A DNA stretch of 64,000 nucleotides from Sphaerimonospora sp050942215 (GTDB lineage Bacteria > Actinomycetota > Actinomycetes > Streptosporangiales > Streptosporangiaceae): NCBI RefSeq assembly GCF_050942215.1, contig NZ_CP192056.1:124001-188000 (forward strand), written 5' to 3'. The translations under genes and the position numbers were made by a program. Every line of letters starts with the position of its first letter. The stretch's first letter is position 1. The notes beneath the pieces were generated by a model, which made no database searches, was not told the DNA's origin, and saw only the letters and a program-made list of their open reading frames with translations. Below are positions 16,588-24,671 of this stretch, in pieces.

Positions 16588-17613
16588 TTGTCCCAGCACC
16601 AGAACCAGACTCAGGCCCAGACTCAGAACCAGGACCAGGACCGGCATCGAGACCAGACCGAGGCCCATGACCACGGCCCGTATGCGCGGCCCGAACCGTA
16701 CATCAGCGAGTTCAACCGGCCGATCGTCGAGGAGTTCCGCGCCAACGGCGGGCGCGTCGGCGGCCCTTTCGAAGGAGGTGACCTGCTGCTGCTGACGACG
16801 GTGGGGGCGAAGTCGGGCAGAGAGCAGACGTCTCCACTGGGTTACGTCCGGGTCGGCGACCGGCTGCTCGTCGTCGCCTCGGCGGGTGGTTCACCCCGCC
16901 ACCCCGCCTGGTATCACAACCTGCTCAGGCATCCCATGGTGCAGGTCGAGATCGGCAGCGAGACCTTCGGCGCGGTCGCGGTCCCGGCGGAGGGCGCCGA
17001 GCGCGACCGGCTGTTCGAGGAGATCGTGCGGGTGGCGCCCGGCTACGGGGACTACCAGGCCCGGGTCGAGCGACGGCTGCCGGTGGTGGCGCTCGAGCGC
17101 TCCTTCGCCGAAGCCGGTCCCGGTGAGATCACCAACCTCGCCGACAAGCTCGTCGAGATCCACCGATGGCTGCGTGACCAGCTTCGCCGGGTCAGGGCCG
17201 AGGCGGCTGCGCACTTCGCGGCGCGAGCCGCCGCCGGTACGGGCGCCGAGGCGGCCGGTCCCCCGCGTGTGGGGCTCGGCCTGCAGCTCAGACAGCACTG
17301 TCTGGCCTTCTGCGAGTCCCTTCAGTTCCACCACATGGGGGAGGACGCACAGATGCTGCCCGAGATGGAGCGGCGGCATCCGCATCTGCGCGAGACGATC
17401 GCACGGCTGCGCGCCGAGCATCGCACCGTGGACAGGATCCGGGGCGAACTCGAGCGGCTGCTGGCGGACATCGCCTCCGCCGATCCCGACCGGTTCCGTG
17501 CCGAGCTGGACCGGATGGCCGGCGAACTGGAGGCGCACCTGGACTTCGAGGAGGAGTCGCTCATCCCCGTCCTCGCGGACATTCCCTTCCCGCCGGGGCC
17601 GCCCGCGGCCTGA
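16588..17613 (+). CDS. Predicted F420-dependent quinone/nitroreductase (DUF385) fused to hemerythrin HHE domain
   Basis: 341 residues in two domains. Residues about 30-165 match the deazaflavin-dependent nitroreductase family (Ddn/DUF385): EFRANGGRVGGPFEGGDLLLL, TTVGAKSGREQTSPLGYV, HPAWYHNLLRHP and PGYGDYQ. Family members use F420H2 to reduce quinones. Residues about 185-335 form an HHE hemerythrin-like domain with LRQHCLAFCESLQFHHMGED, MLPEM and a late HLDFEEESLIPVL, whose His and Glu/Asp would bind a di-iron site for O2 or redox sensing. The best start is a TTG at 16588, seven bases after GAGGAG. The first 30 residues are a Gln/Asp/His-rich low-complexity stretch. It fits the redox/hypoxia theme of the neighbouring hydrogenase locus. 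Confidence 0.82.
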   Translation: MSQHQNQTQAQTQNQDQDRHRDQTEAHDHGPYARPEPYISEFNRPIVEEFRANGGRVGGPFEGGDLLLLTTVGAKSGREQTSPLGYVRVGDRLLVVASAGGSPRHPAWYHNLLRHPMVQVEIGSETFGAVAVPAEGAERDRLFEEIVRVAPGYGDYQARVERRLPVVALERSFAEAGPGEITNLADKLVEIHRWLRDQLRRVRAEAAAHFAARAAAGTGAEAAGPPRVGLGLQLRQHCLAFCESLQFHHMGEDAQMLPEMERRHPHLRETIARLRAEHRTVDRIRGELERLLADIASADPDRFRAELDRMAGELEAHLDFEEESLIPVLADIPFPPGPPAA

Positions 17614-17721
17614 GCCGCGACCGGCCCGGGGGAGCCCGGGTGGTGGAGGTGGGACCGTGCGGGAGGGGACCGCGGGAAACGCCGCCTGTCCCCTCCCGAC
17701 GCGCCTGCGGAGGGCCGGGGT

Positions 17722-18342
17722 TCAGGTCGGCTGGGTCGTGCCGCGGCGATCGATGCCGGCCGAGATCAGCGGGTGGAGGGCGGTCTGGGCGAGACGGGCG
17801 GCGAGTGAGGCCGTGATGCCGTGCAGGGTGACCACGACGAGCACGCCGATGACCGCCCCGGTGAGCAGACCGGCCACCACGTCCGCCGGATAGTGCACCC
17901 CCGCGTAGACACGACCGAACGCCACCAGCAGGGCGAGCACGGCGGCAAGCGCGCCCAGCTTGCGATCCAGGAGAAACAGCCCGGCGGCGAACGCGCCCGC
18001 GATCACGCTGTGGTCGCTGGGCATCGAGAAGTCATGTCCGCAGTGGAGCAGCACCAACGCATGGTGGATCGCGTTGCACGGGCGGATCCGGGAGAAGATC
18101 GGTGAGATCAACTCCTGGTTCACCTCGAGGGCCAGCACCGCGGCGAGACCGGTGAGCGCGGCCGTCGCGACCGCGCCCGGCGGATGGAGACACCGACGGG
18201 CCCGCCACCAGCCGACGAGCAGGAGCAGCGCGAGCGCGGACAGCCCACCCCACCAGGCGTAGGCGGATACGACACCCTGCAGCCAGGGGGTGGATCGGGC
18301 GAAGCCGTTGATTTCCAGATAGATGCTCGTGTCGATGTCCAT
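17722..18342 (-). CDS. PAP2-family membrane phosphatase
   Basis: 206-residue integral membrane protein with about six helices and the three PAP2 motifs: a motif 1 remnant (FSRIRPC), motif 2 (MPSDHSVIAG, with Asp where many members have Gly) and motif 3 (FGRVYAGVHYPADV). The conserved Arg, His and Asp of the acid phosphatase site are present. The family dephosphorylates undecaprenyl pyrophosphate, phosphatidate or similar lipids at the membrane. An upstream open frame extends to 19248, but residue composition becomes non-coding above 18342, so ATG 18342 (MDIDTSIYLEINGF) is used. It is transcribed away from the crcB unit. Confidence 0.85.
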   Translation of the reverse strand: MDIDTSIYLEINGFARSTPWLQGVVSAYAWWGGLSALALLLLVGWWRARRCLHPPGAVATAALTGLAAVLALEVNQELISPIFSRIRPCNAIHHALVLLHCGHDFSMPSDHSVIAGAFAAGLFLLDRKLGALAAVLALLVAFGRVYAGVHYPADVVAGLLTGAVIGVLVVVTLHGITASLAARLAQTALHPLISAGIDRRGTTQPT

Positions 18343-18430
18343 AATGATTGGGTTTCCCAGTGCCGTTCCCGGTCCTGCCCCAGCACGGTCTTCGGGTCGG
18401 TCAGGAACTCCCCGGCGCTGAACCGTCCGC

Positions 18431-18461
18431 TTGAGCGTTCGCCGAGCCGGGCGCGTAAACT
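18431..18461 (+). promoter_or_regulatory. Promoter of fluoride riboswitch-crcB unit
   Basis: TTGAGC (18431-18436) and TAAACT (18456-18461) with a 19-base spacer. Transcription would start near 18468, right at the first base of the riboswitch. Confidence 0.5.
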
Positions 18462-18468
18462 CGCGATC

Positions 18469-18558
18469 AGGTGATGGGTCCCGCCGGGGCGGTGGCATGG
18501 TCCGCACGACCGTCCGCCCGCCGCCCGAACCGCCGCTGACGGCTGATGGCTCCTGACG
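18469..18558 (+). ncRNA. Fluoride riboswitch (crcB motif) with enlarged internal segment
   Basis: The conserved pieces of the fluoride aptamer are present in order. GGTGATGGGTCCCGCC at 18470-18485 (stem GGTG/CGCC around the GATG loop) comes first; AACCGCC then leads into the hairpin GCCG-CTGA-CGGC (18531-18542), followed by TGATGGCTCCTGAC. The two GATG segments can pair as a pseudoknot, GGGTCC with GGCTCC (five of six pairs, one wobble). Between the two halves lies a GC-rich insertion of about 43 nt that the compact consensus lacks. Right after the aptamer, CCTGAC and GTCAGG can form an expression hairpin. It sits 40 bases before crcB, the fluoride exporter it would be expected to control. 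Confidence 0.68.
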
Positions 18559-18597
18559 GCACAGGTCAGGGCCTCGGTCGCCGGAAGGGAGGCGGAT

Positions 18598-19236
18598 ATG
18601 GGGGGAGGATCGATGCACGGACGTCCGCCCGGCGACCAGCCGGCGGATCCGCCGGCCGCCCCGGACATCGATCCCGGCATCGAGCTGGAAGCGGACGTAC
18701 GCACCGCGTGTCCCGGCCCGGAGCCGGACCCCTCCCGGCCGCCGGAGCCTGATGCCGGGAGAGAGCCGCTCCCGGGTCGTGGGAGGGCCGCCTCTCCCCG
18801 GAGGATCTGGAGCATTCTCGCGGTGATCGCCGCAGGGGGCGGCCTGGGCAGCGTGGCCAGACATCTGGTCGGTCAGGCGTTCACCACCCGGCCGGGGGCC
18901 TTTCCGTGGGCGACGTTCCTCGTCAACGTCAGCGGCTGCTTCGCGCTCGGCTGCCTGATGGTGTTCGTCCTGAGCGTCTGGCCGCCCCGGTGGTACGTCC
19001 GGCCCTTTTTCGCTGTCGGTCTCCTTGGTGGATATACGACGTTCTCCACCTTCACCGTGGAGATCGTGGATCTCGTGACCCGCGGCGTCTGGACGTCTGC
19101 CGCCGCATACGCCGTCGGCAGCCTCATCGTCGGCCTGGTCGCCGTCTGGGCGGGCGGCGTCGTCGCCGGTGCGGTCGCGGGCCGGGCCGTACGGAATGTT
19201 CTCCACAGACGGGCGAAGTCTGTGGAGAACCCCTAG
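18598..19236 (+). CDS. crcB: CrcB/Fluc fluoride channel
   Basis: Fluc-family fluoride channel that protects against fluoride. The membrane part (residues about 75-205, four helices) has the family signatures GGGLGSVARHLVG, FPWATFLVNVSGCFALG and GLLGGYTTFSTFTVE; the Asn and Phe-box residues of the ion path are in these. A disordered Pro/Asp-rich N-terminal extension of about 70 residues precedes the channel, making 212 residues against about 125 normally. The start ATG 18598 is seven bases after AAGGGAGG. Many actinomycetes carry two adjacent crcB genes; here there is one. A perfect hairpin covers its last codons. Confidence 0.92.
   Translation: MGGGSMHGRPPGDQPADPPAAPDIDPGIELEADVRTACPGPEPDPSRPPEPDAGREPLPGRGRAASPRRIWSILAVIAAGGGLGSVARHLVGQAFTTRPGAFPWATFLVNVSGCFALGCLMVFVLSVWPPRWYVRPFFAVGLLGGYTTFSTFTVEIVDLVTRGVWTSAAAYAVGSLIVGLVAVWAGGVVAGAVAGRAVRNVLHRRAKSVENP
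19198..19230 (+). terminator. Hairpin overlapping the crcB stop
   Basis: GTTCTCCACAGAC (19198-19210) and GTCTGTGGAGAAC (19218-19230) form a perfect 13-bp stem with a 7-base loop. It lies within the last codons of crcB, just before the stop. No U-tract follows, as is common in actinomycetes. Confidence 0.7.
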
Positions 19237-19342
19237 AGCATCGGTCACGTGATGTCACCGGTGTCCGGCGGCTTCGGTCGCCGTTCTGTGCGCGTCCTCG
19301 TCGGTACGGCCCTGCCCTGCGGAATGGTCCGGCGAACAGACC

Positions 19343-19846
19343 TCAGCCCATGGTCTTCTGGCCGTCGATCGCCTCTCGGATGATGTCGGCGTGCCCCGCG
19401 TGCTGCGCGGTCTCGGCGATGACGTGCAGCAGCACCTGACGTACCGTCCAGCTCGCCCCCGGCTCGAACCATGGCGCCTTCGGCAGCGGATGGGCGGCGT
19501 CGAGGTCCAGGGTGCGCACCAACTCGTCGGTGTGCCCGGCGACCTTCTCATACTCGGCCAGCAGACCGGCAAGGGTGTCGCCCGGCTCCATCCGGAACCC
19601 GCCGGCCCAGTCGGCGTCGTCGGCGAACATCGCCTCGGCGCCCTCGACGGCGAATCGGGCCCACTGATCCTCGACGCGGGCCACATGCTTGATCAGCCCG
19701 CCCAGGCAGAGCTCGCTGACGGTCGGTCGCTTCGTGGCCTGCTCGTCGGTGAGCCCCTGAACGGTGTAACGCAGGAAGCCCCGGTGCTTGCCGAGACTGG
19801 CGAGCAGGTCCGCCCGCTCCCTGCTGAGAGTCGCGCCGTTCGTCAT
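19343..19846 (-). CDS. DinB-like (DUF664) four-helix protein
   Basis: 167-residue DinB/YfiT-superfamily protein. Features: an LGKHRGFLRYTVQGLTDEQA start helix, GGLIKHVARVEDQW (first metal His) and LLHVIAETAQHAGHADIIRE (second and third His of the predicted metal triad). Members of this superfamily are metal-dependent thiol-S-transferases or of unknown function; mycothiol-dependent enzymes are a frequent actinobacterial assignment. ATG 19846 has only a weak purine-rich stretch upstream. It is oriented convergently with crcB and no operon partner is obvious. Confidence 0.85.
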   Translation of the reverse strand: MTNGATLSRERADLLASLGKHRGFLRYTVQGLTDEQATKRPTVSELCLGGLIKHVARVEDQWARFAVEGAEAMFADDADWAGGFRMEPGDTLAGLLAEYEKVAGHTDELVRTLDLDAAHPLPKAPWFEPGASWTVRQVLLHVIAETAQHAGHADIIREAIDGQKTMG

Positions 19847-20010
19847 CGTGTCCCCCCGTTGTTCGGTGTCATGCCGGACGCTACTGAGGCCGACCGACAT
19901 TTCCGGGGAGCACGCGCGGCGGGCCCGCCACGACGGTGATCGTCCATGGACCGATCGACCGCCCGCGCGGCGGGCCCGGTGAAACGACACCGAACGACAC
20001 CGGGGGAGTT

Positions 20011-22392
20011 CTACTTGAACCGGCGCAGCCGGAGGCTGTTGGTGACCACGAAGACGCTGGAGAACGCCATCGCGGCTCCGGCGATCATCGGGTTGAGCAG
20101 GCCGGCGGCGGCCAGCGGCAGCGCGGCCACGTTGTAGGCGAACGCCCAGAACAGGTTGCCCTTGATCGTGCGCAGCGTGCGGCGCGACAGCCGGATCGCG
20201 TCCGCCGCCACCCGCAGGTCGCCGCGGACCAGGGTGAGGTCGGCCGCCTCGATCGCGACATCGGTTCCCGTGCCCATGGCCAGGCCGAGGTCGGCCTGCG
20301 CGAGCGCCGCCGCGTCGTTGATCCCGTCGCCCACCACGGCGACCTTCCTGCCCTCGGCCTGCAGCCGCTTGACCACGTCGACCTTGCCCGCCGGCAGCAC
20401 CCCGGCGATCACCTCGTCGATGCCCACCTCGGCGGCGACCGTCCTCGCCACGGCCTCGTTGTCGCCGGTGAGCAGCACCGGGGTCAGCCCCAGGCCGCGC
20501 AGCATGCCGATCGCCTCCGTGCTGGTCGGCTTCACGGTGTCGGCGACCACGATGATCGCGCGTGCCGAGCCGTCCCAGCTGACGGCGACAGCCGTACGGC
20601 CGGCCTCCTGGGCGGTCCGCAGCGCGCGCTCCAGGTCGGCGGGCAGGTGCTGGGACCACTCGGCGAGCAGGGCCGGCCGCCCGACGAGGACGGCGTGGCC
20701 GTCGACGACGCCCTGTACGCCGAGGCCCTCGACGTTGGCGAAGTCCTCCGGCGTGGGCAGGTCCCCCACCCGCCTGGCCGCGTCGCGGGCGATGGCCCTG
20801 GCGATGGGGTGCTCTGAGGCGTGCTCCAGCGCACCGGCCAGGCGCAGCACCTCCTCCTCGGCGACGCCGTCGGCGGTGACGACCTCGACCAGCCTCATCT
20901 TGCCCTCGGTCACCGTGCCGGTCTTGTCCAGCACGACGGTGTCGATCCCGTGCGTGGACTCCAGCGCCTCGGGCCCTCTGATCAGGATGCCGAGCTGAGC
21001 GCCGCGCCCCGTGCCGACCAGCAGCGCGGTGGGGGTGGCCAGACCGAGCGCGCATGGGCAGGCGATGATCAGTACGGCCACCGCCGCCGTGAAGGCCGCC
21101 CCGGCGCCGTGACCGGTGCCGAGCCAGAAGCCGAGCGTGCCGACGGCCAGCGCGATCACAATGGGCACGAACACCCCGGAGATCCGGTCGGCCAGCCGCT
21201 GCACCTGGGCCTTTCCGGTCTGGGCCTCCTCCACCAGGCGTGCCATCCGGGCCAGCTGGGTGTCGGAGCCGACGCGGGTCGCGCGGACCACCAGCCGTCC
21301 CCCGGCGTTGATCGTGGCGCCGGTCACCTGATCTCCGGGACGTACCTCCACCGGGACCGACTCGCCGGTCAGCATGGCGGCGTCGACGGCGGACGTCCCC
21401 TCCTCGACGACTCCGTCCGTGGCGATCTTCTCGCCGGGCCGTACGACGAACCGATCGCCCACCGCGAGCCGATCGGTCGGGATACGCACCTCCCGGCCGT
21501 CGCGCAGCACGGCGACGTCCTTGGCGCCCAGCTCCATCAGGGCCCGCAGCGCGGCGCCGGCCCGGCGCTTGGACCGGGCCTCGAAGTAGCGCCCGGCGAG
21601 GATGAACGCGGTGACCCCGGCCGCGGCCTCCAGGTAGATGTTGCCGGACCCGTCGGTGCGCTCGATCGTCAGCACGAACGGGTGGGTCATGCCCGGCGTG
21701 CCGGCGGTGCCGAAGAACAGCGCCCACAGCGACCAGCCCAGCGCGGCGATCGTGCCGAGCGAGACGAGCGTGTCCATGGTGGCCGCGCCGTGCCGCAGGT
21801 TGGTCCACGCGGCCCGGTGGAACGGCAGACCGGCGTAGATCACGACGGGGGCGGCGAGCGTGAGCGACAGCCACTGCCAGTTCGTGAACTGCAGCGCCGG
21901 GATCATCGCCATCGCGATCACCGGGACGGCCAGCACCACGGCGGTGATCAGCCGGTTGCGCAGCGGTCCGAACTCGTCCTCCTGGTCGGCCCCGTGCTCG
22001 GGCGGCCAGGACGCCTCGGCCGTACGGACCTCGCCGGCGCCGGTTCCGCCCGGCCCGGCCTCCCCGGACCGCGTCGCGGGCTCTGCCCGCTCCCGCCGTG
22101 TCTCAGCAGGCCCGGGAAGCGGCGTCTCCACGGGCTGGAGCCGGCGCGGCGCCGGCAGCCTGGCCCGGTAACCGGCCTTCTCCACCTCGGCGACGAGCAG
22201 CCCGGGGTCGAGGCCCTCGGGATAGCTGACCTTCGCCTTCTCGGTGGCGTAGTTGACCGTGGCGGTCACGCCCTCCAGCCTGTTGAGCTTGCGCTCGATG
22301 CGGTTGGCGCACGAGGCGCAGGTCATGCCGCCGATCGAGATCTCGACCGTGCCGCCGGGGCCGGGGGGCCTGCCATCGGTGATGGAAGTCAT
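20011..22392 (-). CDS. copA: Copper-exporting P1B-type ATPase
   Basis: 793 residues. Order: N-terminal heavy-metal-associated domain with GMTCASC (about residues 22-28), a Pro/Gly/Arg-rich linker, membrane helices, TGESVPVE, the intramembrane metal site CPCALGLATP, DKTGTVTEG, the SEHPIARAI nucleotide-binding motif, GDGINDAAALAQADLG, and C-terminal helices with YNVAALPLAA and AMAFSSVFVVTNSLRL. The CPC plus the NxxxxYN and MxxSS motifs mark a Cu(I) exporter. It is the last gene of the copZ / His-rich protein / copA transcript, 30 bases after the middle gene. Confidence 0.96.
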   Translation of the reverse strand: MTSITDGRPPGPGGTVEISIGGMTCASCANRIERKLNRLEGVTATVNYATEKAKVSYPEGLDPGLLVAEVEKAGYRARLPAPRRLQPVETPLPGPAETRRERAEPATRSGEAGPGGTGAGEVRTAEASWPPEHGADQEDEFGPLRNRLITAVVLAVPVIAMAMIPALQFTNWQWLSLTLAAPVVIYAGLPFHRAAWTNLRHGAATMDTLVSLGTIAALGWSLWALFFGTAGTPGMTHPFVLTIERTDGSGNIYLEAAAGVTAFILAGRYFEARSKRRAGAALRALMELGAKDVAVLRDGREVRIPTDRLAVGDRFVVRPGEKIATDGVVEEGTSAVDAAMLTGESVPVEVRPGDQVTGATINAGGRLVVRATRVGSDTQLARMARLVEEAQTGKAQVQRLADRISGVFVPIVIALAVGTLGFWLGTGHGAGAAFTAAVAVLIIACPCALGLATPTALLVGTGRGAQLGILIRGPEALESTHGIDTVVLDKTGTVTEGKMRLVEVVTADGVAEEEVLRLAGALEHASEHPIARAIARDAARRVGDLPTPEDFANVEGLGVQGVVDGHAVLVGRPALLAEWSQHLPADLERALRTAQEAGRTAVAVSWDGSARAIIVVADTVKPTSTEAIGMLRGLGLTPVLLTGDNEAVARTVAAEVGIDEVIAGVLPAGKVDVVKRLQAEGRKVAVVGDGINDAAALAQADLGLAMGTGTDVAIEAADLTLVRGDLRVAADAIRLSRRTLRTIKGNLFWAFAYNVAALPLAAAGLLNPMIAGAAMAFSSVFVVTNSLRLRRFK

Positions 22393-22422
22393 CGCCCCTC
22401 CTTTCTCGCGTAGTGCCCCGCG

Positions 22423-23463
22423 TCAGTGCCCGTGGTCGCCGGAGTCGTGGTCGCCGGACTCGTGATCGGCGGATCCGTGGTCACCGTAGTCGTGGTCGCC
22501 TGCGCCGTGATCCGCTGACCCCCGCTCGGCGCGGACGGTGAAGGCGGCCGTGTGCACGGTCCCCCCGTGCTTGAAGTCCAGGAACAGGCGGTAGTCGCCG
22601 GGGCTCGGCGCCTTCGCGTGGAAAGCGACCCGCTCGGCGGTCGAGCCGCTTCCGGTGGCCGCCGCCGTACCTTCCGGGTGCACGTGCAGGTAGGCGAGGT
22701 CACCGGCGCGCAGCGCGACCAGGTGGCCGAAGGCGCCCAGATAGGGCTGCAGGTCGGTGACGGGCCTGCCGTCTCTGCTCACCTCGAAGACGAGCGTGTC
22801 CGCTGCGCCGGAGGCGAGGGTCCCGGTCATCGTGACCGTGTAGCCGTCCACCGTGGCCGTACGGCTCGGCTTCGGCAGCGGCCGGGGCGTCTGATCGCCC
22901 GGCGCGAACAGGTCGACGCCCAGCGTGAGGCCGGTCGCGTCCTCCGGGACGAAATCGGCGAACGCCCGGTACGCTCCGGGGCGCGGCAGCGTCAGCTCGA
23001 CCGACCACACTCCGTCGCCCGCCTCGTCCGGGTGCAGGTGCAGGAACTCGCCGAGATCGCGTGAGACGACGATGAGGTGCAGCTTCTTCTCGTGCTGGAC
23101 CTGGTACGCGGTGAGCGGGGAGCCGTCGGGCCCGGTGACGGTGAATCGGAAGTCCACCGGCTCGCCCGGCGTGAGCACGGTGGTCTCGGGGACCAGGGTG
23201 TAGCCGTTCTGGGACACCTGCAGACCATCCGGCAGGTCGGCCGCCGTCTCCGCGTGCGTGGTGTGGGCGCCGGCGGCGTCGTGCCCCGCCGGGGACAGAG
23301 GAGCGCCGGGGGACGGGGAGGCCGCGAGGCGCCCGACGTCGGCCGCGTGCCCCGCCGGTTCTGCGACCACGTCACCGGCCGCAGCGCCGACGCCCAGGGC
23401 CGCGGCGAAGACCACGATCAGCCCGGCGCCGTAGGCGCCCAGCTTCACGAGGTTTTCGTTCAT
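22423..23463 (-). CDS. Membrane-anchored or secreted His-rich copper-associated protein
   Basis: 346 residues: a short cytoplasmic N terminus, one hydrophobic segment (LGAYGAGLIVVFAAALGVGAA, about 7-27), then an extracytoplasmic region with two beta-rich repeats (one around LHLHPDE, one around YLHVHPEG), and a tail where DHG/DHD/DHE units recur about eight times and end in HGH. Such tails bind copper or other soft metals. Proteins of this layout accompany copA in actinomycetes; delivery or buffering of copper outside the membrane is an inference. Its start overlaps the copZ stop (ATGA), so the three genes form one operon. Confidence 0.8.
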   Translation of the reverse strand: MNENLVKLGAYGAGLIVVFAAALGVGAAAGDVVAEPAGHAADVGRLAASPSPGAPLSPAGHDAAGAHTTHAETAADLPDGLQVSQNGYTLVPETTVLTPGEPVDFRFTVTGPDGSPLTAYQVQHEKKLHLIVVSRDLGEFLHLHPDEAGDGVWSVELTLPRPGAYRAFADFVPEDATGLTLGVDLFAPGDQTPRPLPKPSRTATVDGYTVTMTGTLASGAADTLVFEVSRDGRPVTDLQPYLGAFGHLVALRAGDLAYLHVHPEGTAAATGSGSTAERVAFHAKAPSPGDYRLFLDFKHGGTVHTAAFTVRAERGSADHGAGDHDYGDHGSADHESGDHDSGDHGH

Positions 23464-23669
23464 GGATTCACCACCTCGTAGCCGGCCTCCTTGACGGCGG
23501 CGACGATCGCCGCCCCGTCGGCGGAACCGTCGCTGACGACCTCCATCAGGCCGGTCTCCAGCTCGACCTTGACGTCGGTGACGCCGGGAACGGCCTCGAC
23601 CTCTTCGGTCACCGAGCTGACGCAGTGGCCGCAGGTCATGCCCTTGATCGTGTAGGTGCTGGTCGCCAT
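23460..23669 (-). CDS. copZ: CopZ-type copper chaperone
   Basis: 69-residue heavy-metal-associated domain protein with the metal site KGMTCGHCVSSV at about residues 9-20 and the beta-alpha-beta-beta-alpha-beta pattern complete. It carries Cu(I) in the cytoplasm to CopA or to the repressor. GGAG lies upstream of the ATG, and a CsoR-type palindrome sits about 65-80 bases before the start. Confidence 0.95.
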   Translation of the reverse strand: MATSTYTIKGMTCGHCVSSVTEEVEAVPGVTDVKVELETGLMEVVSDGSADGAAIVAAVKEAGYEVVNP

Positions 23670-23730
23670 CTCAATTGCTCCTCTTTGTCCGGAAAATCCG
23701 ATACTTAACCGAGAATATCCATTCTAACAC

Positions 23731-23747
23731 CCTACCCCCCTAGGGTA
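23731..23747 (-). promoter_or_regulatory. CsoR-type operator upstream of copZ operon
   Basis: TACCC-CCCTA-GGGTA at 23733-23747 inside an AT-rich promoter segment. GC-rich palindromes flanked by TA, of the ATACCCCYRGGGGTAT type, are bound by the Cu(I)-sensing repressor CsoR in actinobacteria. No csoR gene is in the window. Confidence 0.7.
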
Positions 23748-23878
23748 TTTTTCCGACACGCCCTGAAAGCGGCCGGTCTGCTGAACCCACCCTGTCTCGT
23801 CCGACCCTCGGGGTCTCATCCGACCCCGGGTTCGTCCTGCCCCCGGGCTCGCGGGTTCTCGCCGAACTCTACGAGCTC

Positions 23879-24084
23879 TCAGACTAGGTAACGCAGCCAG
23901 AGGTACGGCACCGCCGGCGCGACGGTGACCACGGTGACCACCAGGCCGTACCTGCTGAACTGCCAGAAGCTGATCCGCTTGCCGCCGCCCATCAGCGCGC
24001 CCTGGTCCTGTGCACCTTCTCACCGGCGATCAGGGTGTAAGCGGCGACGAAGACGACCGCCGCCGACCACGCGGTCAGCGTCAT
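23879..24084 (-). pseudogene. Internally deleted SLC13/ArsB-NhaD-type permease, only both ends remain
   Basis: From ATG 24084 a frame of 30 codons encodes a typical first segment of an ArsB/NhaD-like permease (TAWSAAVVFVAAYTLIAGEK, then VHRTRAR, stop at 23992). Overlapping by one base in another frame, codons from 23992 to 23879 encode what looks like the last helix and C terminus of the same family (RISFWQFSRYGLVV...VPYLWLRYLV, stop). The roughly 350 residues expected between are missing. The first ATG overlaps the stop of the upstream CBS gene, the normal arrangement for a CBS-permease pair. I read this as a large internal deletion that left the two termini; two genuine small membrane proteins are the less likely alternative. 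Confidence 0.65.
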
Positions 24085-24524
24085 GCGTCCATCAGCCGGG
24101 TCATCAGGCGGTTCAGCGTGACCGCGCCGAGCAGCCGTTCGCGGTCGATGACGGCAACGATCGGGCTGCGGGTGCGCGCCATCAGCGCGGCCACCTCCAG
24201 CACCGTGGCGTCCGGCTCGGTCACGGGGAGCTCGCGCGGCTGGTCGGGCAGGGCCTGGCGTACGGTGAGGTCGCCGAGCGCGTGGACGAACTCGTCCGCG
24301 TGGGCCTCGTCGATCACTCGGGCGAGCGTGGGGTCGTCCTGGCAGTAGCGCGGTACGGCCAGCCGGAGCACCTGGGTGCCCGGGAGGATCGTGAAAGGCC
24401 TGTTCCGCTCGTCGAGCACGATCAGGCCGGGCAGATTCCGCCCGACCATGAGGCGCGCCGCCTCGATGACCGGGGAGTCCACCATCACCGTGGGGACCTG
24501 GGTGATGAGATCACGAGCGCGCAT
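24081..24524 (-). CDS. CBS-pair protein, partner of a lost ion permease
   Basis: 147 residues with two CBS motifs: MRARDLITQVPTVMVDSPVIEAA at the N terminus (GLIVLDERNRP strand) and VTEPDATVLEVAALMARTRSPIVAVID near the C terminus. The segment between (DDPTLARVIDEAHADEFVHALG) is longer than a simple linker. It is translationally coupled to the permease remnant, so it probably gated or regulated that transporter by nucleotide binding. It appears intact although its partner is destroyed. Confidence 0.85.
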   Translation of the reverse strand: MRARDLITQVPTVMVDSPVIEAARLMVGRNLPGLIVLDERNRPFTILPGTQVLRLAVPRYCQDDPTLARVIDEAHADEFVHALGDLTVRQALPDQPRELPVTEPDATVLEVAALMARTRSPIVAVIDRERLLGAVTLNRLMTRLMDA

Positions 24525-24671
24525 GGTTCACCTGTCCATGGCATTGAGGTCGCGCGGGTCACGTGCCGCCTCTTCGGGAACGAGGACGAACTCTTCGCCG
24601 ACCAGGCTTCCCGGCACACCCCACCCCACCTTAGCGGCCATCGGAGGGCATGACGAGATGTAAACGATCGA

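Noticed and set aside
17722..19248. 508-codon version of the PAP2 gene extending through the crcB region
   Set aside because: Upstream part is antisense to crcB and its riboswitch and has no protein-like pattern; the real protein starts at 18342.
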